From Parascedosporium putredinis (lineage: Eukaryota; Ascomycota; Sordariomycetes; Microascales; Microascaceae): DNA of 64,000 nucleotides. Numbering within the stretch: the stretch's first letter is position 1; each line of letters opens with the position of its first letter. Shown one piece after another: positions 1 to 11,243 of this stretch. The notes below the pieces were generated by a model, which was given only the letters and a program-made list of their open reading frames with translations, made no database searches and was not told where the DNA came from. The stretch covers positions 248,001 to 312,000 of the forward strand of contig CASHTG010000018.1 of the NCBI GenBank assembly GCA_949357655.1, written 5' to 3'. The position numbers were made by a program, and so were the translations under genes.

Positions 1-1
1 C

Positions 2-262
2 TTGGCTCCTCTCATCATCCCCGCCACCGCCGCCCGCGCCCTCGCCTTTACCGAGAGCATCTGGGTCTACGGCGGTCTTGCCGTCTTTGGCGGCTTCACC
101 CTCTACGACGTGCAAAAGGTCCTGCACCACGCTAGGCTGGCACAGCGCGGCATCATCAAGGAGGATCCCGTCAACGAAAGCATCTCGCTCGAGCTTGACT
201 TCCTCAACATCTTTGTCCGCATGGTCCAAATGTTGATGATGCAGGGCAACAGGAGGAAGTAA
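2..262 (+). CDS. Bax inhibitor-1 family mitochondrial membrane protein (GHITM/TMBIM5-like), C-terminal part
   Basis: The open frame enters from the left edge and ends at TAA 260-262, so only the last 86 or so residues are present and no start can be assigned. It holds a hydrophobic segment (ESIWVYGGLAVFGGFTLYD), a short loop with VQKVLHHA, then NESISLELDFLNIFVRMVQ and a basic end, NRRK. This order (GG..LYD.Q...H, then the D-x-(I/L)-N-I-F-V-R-x-x-Q helix) is the C-terminus typical of the BI-1/TMBIM family, and the ending resembles the fungal mitochondrial GHITM/TMBIM5 type. That family sits in the inner mitochondrial membrane and affects cristae structure and ion handling; this role is inferred from the family. 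No frame break is seen in the part present. The convergent neighbour is the MsrA gene. Confidence 0.78.
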   Translation: MAPLIIPATAARALAFTESIWVYGGLAVFGGFTLYDVQKVLHHARLAQRGIIKEDPVNESISLELDFLNIFVRMVQMLMMQGNRRK

Positions 263-769
263 ACGTGCTTTCACCTCAAGCAAAGTGTGGACAAGAAGCT
301 TCAACACCGAGATAAAAGTCGGTGAAAAGAAAAGAAAAATGAGGCAGGCGAGAAAGCCTCAATGGCGTATGTACATGACATAACATATCTGCGCTCTGCA
401 TGCCTCGTCGACCCGTTCATATGTTGACGTTGGCATTTGGGAAGGCATATTGATAGCCGCCCGTGTTTTACTATCTCCTCTCTGCATTATCTATATAACT
501 CGAGCAAGAGGTTTCCTCTCTTTGTTTTTCCCCTAGCCTCTTAGCCTTAGAAGAGTCCTGCAAGGATACTATTCCTTGGAGGTTGCTTTTTCAACATGTA
601 AAATAATAGAAAAAAATTGGAACATAACTTGAATATCATGGAACCTTGTTGAGTAGTGCTTACACAAGTAAGGATCTGCCTTCCTTTACTTTCTTTTCCT
701 ATATACAACTTAAATTGTCACCCCTCTACCCCGTCCAAACGTCTGCGCCGAAAACTGTCCCCCGTGTTT
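263..769. other. Intergenic, between two convergent 3' ends
   Basis: About 500 bases separate the stop of the Bax-inhibitor gene (+) from the stop of the MsrA gene (-). The stretch is AT-richer than its flanks, especially 590-720, as expected for 3' UTRs and polyadenylation regions. I see no coding frame or structured element. Confidence 0.6.
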
Positions 770-1170
770 TCAAAGATCCGGAAAGTCCCTGATAAAATGG
801 CTCGGACACTCGTATCCATGCGGGTTCTTATCTAGATACAGCTGGTGATACTCCTCCGCATCATACCAGCGACCGGCGGGAATAATCTGCGTCGCGACGG
901 GGCTCTTCCACCAGCGCTCGGCGACGGCGGCGGTGACCGCGCGCGCTTCGGTCTCCTGCTCGGGCGTGTGGAAGAAGATGGCGCTGCGGTACTGGGTGCC
1001 CGTGTCGGGGCCTTGGCGGTCGACTTGCGTCGCGTCGTGCATGCGGTAAAAGAAGAGGAGGAGGTCGCGGTACGAGACCTTTTTCGGGTCGAATATGATT
1101 TGGGTGGCCTCGGCATCTGCGAGTACGACGGGTTAGTCTGGGTCACTGAGGAGGAAGCGCTCTCTCTCTC

Positions 1171-1211
<41 letters not shown>

Positions 1212-1594
1212 ACTCGCAGTGAATGGCGAGAAACGATGCGAAGCAGTATGTTCAGGAAGTAGGCAAAGGAAATGAGCGCCGTTCAAGAGGAGACGCAGGC
1301 ATCAAGCGGTAGGAGCATGACCAAAGAGAGGAAGAACTCACGCCCAGTAGTCCCGGAGCACACGGCGCGGTAACTCGGGTTATCCGTCGCGCCACCAATG
1401 TAGCCGACACGAGTCTCGAGGACGCCCTTGCCGTGGCCGAAATGCTTGACGTAGAGGTGCTCGACGCCCCAGAAGCAGCCAGCAGCCACGGTCGCCACCT
1501 CGGCGCCCTCTGGCACTACGGCGGGGGTCGCAGCCATCTTTGCAGTCGTCAAGGTCGTAAAAGGTCGGAATACACGGGATAGGAACGAGCTCAT
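770..1594 (-). CDS. MXR1: Peptide methionine sulfoxide reductase A (MsrA/Mxr1-type), two exons
   Basis: MsrA reduces methionine-S-sulfoxide in proteins using thioredoxin. Exon 1 is 1594-1342 and exon 2 is 1116-770, joined by a 225-nt intron (donor GTGAGT at 1341-1336, acceptor GCAG ending 1117). The join completes a His codon in TTGHAE, and the total is 199 aa with no frame break. Exon 1 carries the catalytic-site motif GCFWGVEH, then [12 protein letters not shown] and VCSGTTGH. Exon 2 carries [20 protein letters not shown] and ends [14 protein letters not shown]. All are hallmark MsrA motifs. The ATG at 1594 is the first in frame; residues 1-19 ([19 protein letters not shown]) are Arg/Ser/Thr-rich without acidic residues, so mitochondrial import is possible, and a second ATG at residue 20 could give a cytosolic form. 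The intron contains a long CT microsatellite. Confidence 0.93.
1160..1211. repeat. CT/GA microsatellite inside the MsrA intron
   Basis: A 52-nt nearly pure CT dinucleotide tract with two phase slips (CC interruptions). On the transcribed (minus) strand it is a GA tract between donor and acceptor of the MsrA intron, making up almost a quarter of that intron. It is likely to vary in length between strains. Confidence 0.95.
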
Positions 1595-4500
1595 CAGTGC
1601 GCTGAGCAAACAAAAGACGTTCCACGAAAGCCCGTCTGTTTCGCGCCGTTATTTTTGTATTGTCTGTTTCCCCCTCACTCTGTTTCTTCTGCAAAGACGA
1701 GAAATGGCCCTGTTCTTCAGCTCGATATTAAAAACAAAGATTTAAAGCAATTCGCAATGGGAGCTATAAGCTTTTCCTCGTATCGTTTCACACCAAGGAA
1801 AAAAGAGGAAAAAGAGAAGATCGTTTTGCTGCCCCTCCCAAATCCTCCACGTTCTAGCGGTCCTGATGAGAAGCTCGTCACGACGAATGACGTTTTCCCT
1901 CGCTCGACCCGCCCCCAATCGTCTCTCGCTGCTGGTGGAAGGAGGGGCGTGGATGACAAATCACGGCCGAGGGCGAAACAGCCAAACAGCCTACAGTCTT
2001 TGTTTCCCGCACCTGAGGCAAGTAGATCGAAATCCTTTGTCAGCTGTTCTTATGCTCTGGCGCACATCTTTTTCCGCCATTTGTTCAAAAAGTTTGGTTG
2101 AGTCTCGGCATGTAATGCAGGGGCCGTGGCCGGTCCGGTTTGTGAACGGGACAAGATCGTCGGACAACCTGAGAGCAAAGAGGCCCCGGACTCGAAAAAC
2201 AACGGGCACCTATCGTCAGCTTCTTGGAGTCGCACCCAGTTCAATTTTAAACCTCCATGATCGATGAGATCTCCAGGAGCTTTAGTGAACAGTCGACGCC
2301 CGAGGATGATCATGGTAGGAGCGGAGATCTGGGTCTCAGTGGTGGTGGTGGGGAAACAAAAGCCAAAAACCCACTGGCAAAGAGGGCTCGCGGTACGCAT
2401 CCTGGCCCCAGTACCAAACCAAGTGCGCCGTGCCATCCATGGGTCTTTCATACAAAGGCTGTTTCTCATTAACCTTTGCCCACGGATCTGTTTCCTCTCT
2501 CTTTTGGTTTCTCGGGGAAGCTGGGGAAAGTATGGGGGATGGATAAAGGACGTCGGGGACAGGAAATTTTTGGGCAGGTCTCGTGAACGGGGACGGCCCC
2601 AGAAGAAGAAAGCTCGGCCCACGGCTTAGGCGATCGCCCATGCTGGCATGTGTCTGTCTAATACTGTCCCGCGCCCTCGGAGCAGGAAGAAATCCTCCCG
2701 CCCACTTGACCTCAAATATTGAATCGGATTCAAGAGGCGCCAGGCCGGCCAAGGAGAGGCTAGATAGATCGCATCTATTGTTCCAGATGGAAAATCATGA
2801 ACACCCCCAAAAAAACACGCAAAAACCAATCTCCGTCTCAAAGCAACTGGTGGAGTTGCGCCGTCGAGTGTGCATGGGAACAAGAACGCAGCCTTGGCAC
2901 TTTGGCGGCTGCCCCTCATCCCCCACCCCCACCCCCTTTCTACTTTTCGTCGCAAGTCTGATAGCTCTTGGCCCGCGGTTCATGAAGAGCTTGACTAGTC
3001 GTGTGGGTTGCCCCAGGCAAGTACGAGCAGAGAAACCGCTTTTTGACGCCTTGGCTTTGCCTAGGATAGAGCGCGTGCCCCGTCTTGGAATCTTTATTTC
3101 CCGTCCCGTCAATACCAACCCTGACGATGCTGCGCCGTCGATATACACGCCAAGAGGAGGCACAAGAGTGAAGACGGCGAAAATTTTCGACAAAAAGGAG
3201 CCAAGCCAAGCCAAAAATGCATCAGGGGCTTTAGACGAGCTGGTCCCGCGCGCCCAGTTCTCCATCCACATCGAAACTTCGGCGCCGCCCGGGGATGGTT
3301 GTGCCCAGCCCACTGCCAGCTATGATTATGCTCTTTCGCTTCTACCCATGCTGCATCACAAGCGCAGGACGGCCTTCATCTGCCTGCACTACACTAGAGC
3401 AACCTCTCGAACAGCAGTGCGCGACCCTCGAGGTGCGACGTGTGTATGGTTCACCCTTGGGAAATGCCTGCTACCCCAGACTCACCGTCAACCGACACTG
3501 CAGGGCTAGTTGAGACGCAAACCTTGCGCCATCAATTCCCATCAATGAAAAGCCTTGGTCTGTGTGCTGTGCTGGCCCCTCTCGCTAATCTTATGCCTTT
3601 GTGGCAGCACGAACATGGGAGTCGGTCGTTGCACCCGTAGTGGGGCCCAGCTGCTCCTTGTCGACCTTGGCGCCATTTCGTCTCGTAGATTGGATGCCCA
3701 TCGCCGTCCTTCCCCCTGGTCTCTGCAAAGTGGTGTGGTCGAATTTGGAAGTGTCCCTCTCTCAGCATCAGAGCACAGAGAGTCGGGTGGCGACGAGGTT
3801 GTCAGCCTTCCACCAGTCTTGTCTTTTTCCTGATTTCTCGTCTGGTGATGCCCTGACGGCGCCTCACCTCCCTTGTCAATTTCACCCACCCCCTTCTGGC
3901 TCCATGCGTGGCGCTACCAGTGGTTAGAGGACGTGTCTGTGCAACCGCGTCAGGATTGGATCGTGTGTGGGGAAAGGCGGCGTCTGCAAGAACCTTCACT
4001 GCTGCATGTGGTCCTTTCAGACAATCCATTGAGCGAGGGGGCACACGGCGCTTTGCCTCATCCGTTTGTGGCGGTTGGTCCTGGGAGGGATGCAGGGACT
4101 CGCGTGGCTTCCACTTGCAGCCATTGGGAGAAGCCAAGACTCCAGAATGCCAGCTTCGTCGGCCCTGCGATCCGTCGTGACCGTGGGCAGCCTTCCCTCA
4201 TCCTCCCGAAAGGGGGCGAGCTAGATCAGCCTCTCTGGCTGTCTCACCTGCTCTCGAGTATTGAAGCCAGTAGCGTCTGCATCGAGCGTTGCCATGGCAT
4301 GATGTGATGATATTTGAGAGGGAGGGAGAAAAAATTCGACCCCGGAAGGATCTGATTCATTCATTGATCAGTTGGGAGTAAGGAAGGGATGGGGGTGGGG
4401 GCTTTGTTCATAGCCAGTGCGCCAGCGTGGGTCCATGATCTGATCTCAAATCGTTTCCACTGTGTCTCCCAATTCCCCTCATTGAATATGAGGAGTCTTG

Positions 4501-7060
4501 AGAATTAATTCAGTTGGGCGCTTCTGCTGCCTTGGTTGTCCCCGTGGCCTCATCAACCCCGGGTAGGCATGGGCCTTGGATGGCTTCCGCGGCCATGCGC
4601 CGGCAACTTTAAATAACATTCTAAAGGAATAGATTCCACTTCCAGGGCATATCGCCCACTAAATCTGACGGATAGATCGTCTATCTGCGCCCGCTCGCGC
4701 CCTCCATTTCCAACCGGCTGGGCCAAGATCAACGGCAATCTACCATTCCATGTGCCTCGTTCCTCGCTCAGTCCAACCCTAAAGTGATAATAAAGAGGAG
4801 GCATTCCAGAGGATACTGGGTCTTGGGTCCGGGAGGAAAACTGGAAAGCGGAAATCTGCCAAGCGCGGAAAGGTATTGGATGGTTGATTGGTGGAAACTT
4901 CATATTGCCATCACATCTGATCCACTGAAGGGATCGCATCAGGGGACCCCTTCCCCCAATCCAATGCATTACTGCATCCACTTGGTATGAATCCGTTTCT
5001 AGATGAAATCCATTCGAGGCGCATGATAGAATGCTTTGCTTGTCGGTAATAGCAGCTGCTACAATTATTAGAGAATGACAGCAAGCTTGGCGCTAGCTTG
5101 AAAAGAACGAACAGAAGCATGGCAATCAATGAGCACACTCGACTGAATGAAGGAGGGAGAGGGAGTCATGGGAGGGGATGGACGCTCCGCCCCGAAACGC
5201 CCTAATAAAACCTTGCCTGTCTGTCCCTCGTTGACAATGACATTGACATTGCCCTGCTCAAGCCCCAATGGGTGAGCCTAGGTCACACTCGCAGGCTCCA
5301 TGGAGGGGCGGCTCCGGCATCCCCAGTGTCGCGATACCCAATCGAGATGCTACTCCATTCCATTTCCGGAGACTTGCCCCGTCCGTACAGACAAAGCCCA
5401 ACACCTACATCTTATTGGCTAGCCAGCTTGACCTTACCAGGTGCTGGTTCGCGCCCCACCTCCGCACAAAGCAATCAATCAGTGTCAGTATACTAGATGA
5501 GGGTGCGTGAGCGCGATCAAAAAGCGTCTGCCCTTTTCCCTTACATTTTAGTTTTGATTTTCTCCCTCTCATGAGAGAAGAAATTGTGTGGATCCTGTCA
5601 TTAGCTTCTGACCGGGGCGTGTTGGCTGAGTCCATCTGTGCGCACACCAGCGAGGATTTGAACGTGGCCTGCGTACGTCATGAAGGGGCCAGGCGCTGTA
5701 GTGCAGGACTATTGCAAGTACCGTTGGCGTTGGGGTTGAAGTTAGGGACCACGGGGACGCCACGGAACCAGAAGGGCCGTGTTCCGAAAAGGGGAGGTCA
5801 AGGTGTCAATCTTGCCCTTGCACCACCATTCCCCAGGCCAGGTGTGGATTGTGTACAAGGGCCAATGAACTGCCTGGCTGGAAAAAGAAGAAAAAAGCCA
5901 CCAAGGCTCAAAAGGCAAATTTGTCTCCCGCTCCACCCCCAAGATCATCTGGGTTAGGCGAAAGGGATGGGATACGCCTAGGGAAAAGAAAAAGAAAGAA
6001 AAGAAGGAAAAAAGGTGGTCACGTTGGGAACCGTGAACGGGGCCAACTTTCCGGTAAACGGAACTACAGATGTGAGGTACGCGAGATGGCAAGAGGAGAC
6101 ACTGCATAGGCGATTGAAACAAGATGGGTTCCTTTCCAGAGGGCCAAGGGAAGCCGAAAATCGCGGAACCACAGCATCCATCCCGATGAGGGGTGGAGGA
6201 ATGCGGCCTTAGTTCGTTCTCTCGCATCAAGGCTGGTTGTGCTTGATTCCCCCTTGTCAAAAGTCATCCACCATCCACGCACGGAGCGTTGCCCAGGCTT
6301 GAGCAGCCAAAAATACGCTATTACTTCGATCACTCGTTCGGATGGCACAAACCAGGTGGTTGGCATCCACGGCGTGCTATTTTTGACGGTGAAAACATCC
6401 AGAGATTTGTCCAACCCCTTAATGCTACTCGGCTATCCCCGCCGGCTGGGATGGGTTGAGCTGGGCCCAGGTTCGCCTGAGCAGTGGTAGCATCGATGGA
6501 ATGCTGTCAAGGAAAGTTAGATGGAGCCCCGAACGAGAGAACCTGTCCCCATCATGGTACGAGCTAGCGGGACTTGCTTGCCGCTGGCAGTTCGAGAAAG
6601 AGCATCATGTGAGAACCTCCTCTGACCGAGCTGAAGTTGAGAGGGCAGTAAACCCCGTCCTGAGAAGACCCATCCTCCTCCCGTTCCCGGCCTTCTGGGC
6701 CCGACATACCCTCGCAATGCACCGCACTAGGCGAAAACGTGTCTGTCTTCCGATGAGAAGCTTTTCCATAGCCTTAACCTCCTTTGTCCAAACTGCCCTC
6801 GTGCCTGCTCCAATTGCCACCTCATCCCCCTCCATGCCCTCACATATTCTTCTTTCCTCTGGCGGGGGAGGCCGACTGGGTACGCCCTTCACCCTCTCCG
6901 TGGGGGCTGGCCGCTTCTTTCGGAACGGGAAGCGATTCGCCGTGTGGCGGTTAGTGGCAAACCGCGGCCCTGCCGAATCTACCCAATAGTAGTAGGGCGA
7001 AAGCCCGATGGCATTCCCTGATACCCTATGAGGGTGGGAAACTCCTTTGGCGCGGTGCGA

Positions 7061-7093
7061 GTGTGCATGTGTGTGCGTATGTGTGTGCGTGTA
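7061..7093. repeat. Short imperfect GT-rich tract
   Basis: An interrupted (GT)n run with CA and CGTA interruptions, about 33 nt, in intergenic DNA. Confidence 0.7.
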
Positions 7094-10000
7094 TATCGGA
7101 ATTGATGCCGGGCCGGAGGACGGCACGGCGCAACAGTCGGACGAACCAGACTGCCAATTCTGGTTTGCCTGCAGGCACACCGCGCGCAGAAATTCCCAAT
7201 TCTTTCTTGATTGATCCGTCAGCCTTCACAGGCACGGCTTCTTTTATCCTGCAATCGAACCACGCCATGGCTGCAAATCTTAGTCAGTCAGTGAGCTTTT
7301 AATATTTTCTCTTAGCCCCGTCCTTACCAACCTTGCATGTCGGGTTGTATCTGGTAGATGGAAGTACTCGTCGATCCGACAAAGAGCAACCTTGGGCTGA
7401 CCAACCTGGCCCACGGCTGACCAAAAGTCGCATTAGTGTCAGGTATCACTGGGATACTTGGAGCTCCTTTCGCCTGTCTGCTCGACCATCCATCCATCTA
7501 ATCCCGAGAGATCTATCTTGAGGATCTATTCGACTCCCGTCAAGGGGTGGTGTGCTTTGGTTGGTTTAGCACGATGCGATACGACACCTCTCTAGTGGTA
7601 GGGTCGGATTCCAAGTCCAACACCACAGTTCTACTTCGTAGTGTACAGCTCGTCATCGTCAATGTCATGCACCTTGGGTGATCCATGATGCATCTGCACC
7701 TCGTGCTTGATCATACTTCTCACCCCATCATCGTTGCGTTCCTTTGTTTCTACTTTTCTTTTGCCTCATTTTTATGGCTGCTGCTGTCGTCGTTGGCATT
7801 GGCCATCCTCTAGGTTGGGCTTCCCCTTATTATTGGGTGCCGCTACTTTCGCTCGAGAGATCACGTCAAGCGCGAGTGGCTTTTCCTTTTGCCCGCGAAA
7901 CGACCGAACCTATGAATTGGAATTGGAATACAAGGCAGCGCGAGCACGGGAAACCCTCGACTTCCTTCCTTGGGCAAACTGAAGAGGGGAAGTGGCGTTC
8001 CTTGGCGGGGAATGTGGAATAGAAGGTGCGACCTTTGCGTGAATCTCATTGATCAATCGATCCTTCCACTGCTTCCTTCACCCTTCCATGGGGTACAAGT
8101 CGAACAAAGTGAACCAAGACAGCCGTCGTGGTGGCCGGCCAAGGAAAGGAAGGCACGCTAATACATCCATTGATGGAGGTCCCAGGGAGATCCTCTCAAG
8201 GCTTACCCAAAACATCCTTAGTCTCCTGTTCTCATGCCTATTGTGAAAGAGAGCATAGCCGTGGTTACCCTCGGACATTACGGTGGAGCTTCACACTGTA
8301 ACGGAACCCTGAATTCCATCTAATAACTACAAGTACATCAATCTAGTATTCTATTCTTCTCACCTGAGGGAGTTGGCCCCCTCACCATCAAAGCAAAGCA
8401 ATTCCTTGGAGCCCGTCTTGCCTGTCAAGCACCAGTCACAAGAGGTTATCTCCGCCAACCCTGGATGTGGAGTGCTCCGCTTCGTCGTGCTCCCGCACTT
8501 CCAGTTTCTTCCGGCGCTCGAAGATGGGTATCCAGCAAGAGCCAAGAACGGGAAGTAAATGAGCTTATTCGCTTCGACTGGCGGAAACCGGCCGATTTCT
8601 CCCTAGGATAGGATATCTGCAAGACCAGAAAAGGCGAGGGGATGCAAGTGGTGATGGCCGGTTTGCCTTGCCTCGAGCACGAGCACCACAGACCAGCTTG
8701 ATTCCCTTTTGGCTTCGGCCCTCGTTGGTCCGCGCGTCTTGAGACACTAGAATTCGTTGGGCTCAGGTCTCCCTTGGAACACACCACTGTTATCAGATGA
8801 GGAAAAACCAAACGGTGAAGTCAGGGCAGATCAGCGCCCCTCGAAATGATGTGCGTTGAAGAATTGACACTCGAGCTGTCTGCATCCCATGGCTGATATT
8901 CATTGCGTCTCACATCAATGATCGCCTGTGCGCTTCAAAACACACTACGGAGGCTCTTCACCCGTCTTGCCGGGTGCCCACTTTCTGCCATCTCGCTTTG
9001 CTTGGCACCGGCTACTCGCCCGATTAAGCCGTTCAATCTCGCTGGCAAGTAGCCCCTCCGCAACGAGTGCATACTAAAGGTACCTTTTGAGGTCTCTCAA
9101 ACCAGCCTTGCCTCGCACAGGGTACTTGGCGTTCGCACTTGCTGTGGCTTCCGTTCTGGCACAACCGCTCACCCAGGCCCACATGCCCAGAATTAAATCT
9201 AGCCGAATGGAGCACATGGAGCCGTCGTGCAAGCATCCACCGTCTGCCAGTCGCCACCAAACTGACTATTTTCTCTTTCTTGTTCAACTCGTATATTCCT
9301 TCCCCCAAACCGTTGGGAAGGGGAGAGAAGGGGGAAAGGTACCTCTGTTGCTGATACTAAGAAAGAAAACAAAAACAGAGCAATTCAAGGATTGATGTGT
9401 GTGTCAGAGGGGAGATGCAGGCCGCCGCCCTCTCGGGACCCTCTCTATTTCGCAAGGATGTGACTCGAAGTGAGTTCGTGCAGAGTTCGTGGCGCTAGCA
9501 CACTCTCATTGCTTTCCTGGGGGAAAGCTGGGGAAGAAAACGATCTGAGTGGTCAATCGCGACTGGGGATGTCCACGAGATATCGGAGTGGAGAATGGAA
9601 TTGAGGAGCGACCGCCCGCCGCGCCGCCTCCCGGGAGGGATCTGTGGAGGATGCGAAATCTCGTGTAAGTGGGAACGCCCAGACAAGCATCAGACGTTGG
9701 TTCCCAGGAGGGAGTACAAACAACACAACCTGCGACGGCCAGAGAGCCTAGGCTACTTTCGATCGTAGGGGTCAGCTCCAACGGCGGTGGCCACGACCGG
9801 AGGACATTTCCTATAGGCTGAGAAACCTGCGACGGAGGGTGGTGGCATTGGAGCTCCGGGGGCGCCCACGAGAAAAGAAGAAGAAGGCCAGGCACGATTA
9901 ATCGACCATTGCAGGACGGACAGGTGCAGTCCTCTCCCGTGCATCGTCTCCAGGGCACCGGATTGAGCCCATCCCCGCTTCCCCAACTAATACATCGTGC

Positions 10001-10559
10001 CCCTGAAAGCAAAGTTGGCAAGGTTCCACCGTCTTTGTCAGGACGAGACTACTCTTTTAGGGGCAAGGTGCCACGAAAAGCCTAGTCGACAATCGGCACT
10101 AGGTACGACATGTCCGTCCAGAAAAGCTCGACAAACATGGTGATTCCAGTCATTGACTGGTGGGGAATCAAAAACATGGGGCAGAGCATGTGCCGGTGAA
10201 CGCACCTACCACGAGACTCCAAGAGAGCTCGACCTTGTCCCCCTGCAAAGATCGGCCCGTTGCAGTGAGGAGGGAGGGGGGAGAGAGCAAGACCTAGAAC
10301 CTATCAGGCGGAGCGGAGGTCCCCTTCCAGACTTGCTGTGTCGGTGCAAGCGACCGCTGGGCCGGCGCTCTCATTTGAACGCCGAAGGGCACGGGGGTAC
10401 CTTCGCCCATTTCCCCATTCTAGTCCTATTTCCTTCTAGCGGCCGACCCCAAACCGTAACCCTTTTCGGCCCAGTAAATTTCACCTCTCTCCACTGGGCC
10501 TCTCTTTTTCCTCTTTCTCGCCCCGCCTGGCGCCGTGGTCGCTTGTGGGTTGTCCATCC

Positions 10560-11200
10560 TTCCATTGGAATTTTCTTGGATTCGATCTCTCTCTCTCACA
10601 CGCGCATCCCCATCAATCTTTGATGGGGCCGCCACCACCCCCTTCATCTGGGCCGCACTTGCACACCCCCTTCATGTCTTCCTCGTTTGTCCTGTCTGTC
10701 TTGTCCTCCTTCTTCCCTTGTACGATTGATTTGACACCGTTGTGCTTTCTCCTACCGTCGGTCTTCGGCCCTCGCTCGTCTTTTCCCTTCTCTCTTTTCT
10801 CCTCTCGCTTACACCCACACCCTACCCCGACCCTTGTCTTGTCCTCACCCCTCACCCCATTCCATCCACTCGAGTGTTACACCCCATGCATTGCAAGGGA
10901 CTCGTCGGAATCACTCTGTTTCTTTCCTAACCTGTATGTCTTCTTGTCTGTAGGCAAAAAGGCTCGACCATGGGAAGCAAATGAAGTGAGCCAGTCCACG
11001 AGTTGATAAGATCGCGCTTCTCCCCGTGTTTTCCTGTCTCAGATTCATCTCCATCAAGCCTTTTCTTTCTTTCTCCCCCATCCCCTTCCCTTATACCCCT
11101 TTATTCCTATTACTTATAGGAAGTTGATACCCCGGGTTTAGATCATTGAAGACTCCAGTCAGTCTTCTCTCTTCTAGATCCGACAACCACCTCCCCTTCC
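10560..11200 (+). promoter_or_regulatory. Pyrimidine-rich promoter/leader of the sugar transporter
   Basis: The plus strand is dominated by C and T for over 600 bases directly upstream of the transporter start, with runs such as TCTCTCTCTCTC near 10588 and CTTTTCTTTCTTTCTCCCCC near 11060. CT-rich blocks just upstream of the start are common in highly expressed filamentous fungal genes. The transcription start itself cannot be placed from sequence alone. Confidence 0.5.
11130..11135 (-). promoter_or_regulatory. Possible CreA/CRE1 carbon-catabolite repressor site
   Basis: CCCCGG on the plus strand reads CCGGGG on the minus strand, matching the known CreA/CRE1 consensus SYGGRG, about 110 bases upstream of the transporter ATG. 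The motif is short and expected by chance, so this is only suggestive; its position before a sugar transporter is what makes it worth listing. Confidence 0.25.
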
Positions 11201-11243
11201 CTCACGAAGCCGCTGGATATATAGCACAGCCGAGGAAGTCATA

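Larger units (their letters stand above)
1595..11243. other. Gene-poor interval of 9.6 kb
   Basis: No open frame here has recognisable motifs, consistent codon bias or plausible splice structure. The longest, 2583-3509 (+, 308 codons), has no family signature and a random-looking composition. I saw no transposon terminal repeats, tRNA or 5S gene by eye. The right-hand end (about 10560-11200) changes character into a pyrimidine-rich leader feeding the sugar transporter. Minor features are a GT-rich tract at 7061-7093 and several homopurine/homopyrimidine patches. Part of it may be extended promoter or 5' UTR for the transporter and for the leftward MsrA gene. Confidence 0.5.

Noticed and set aside
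2583..3509. 308-codon open frame on the plus strand
   Set aside because: No family motif, no codon bias, composition like random GC-balanced DNA, and no splice or neighbour support.
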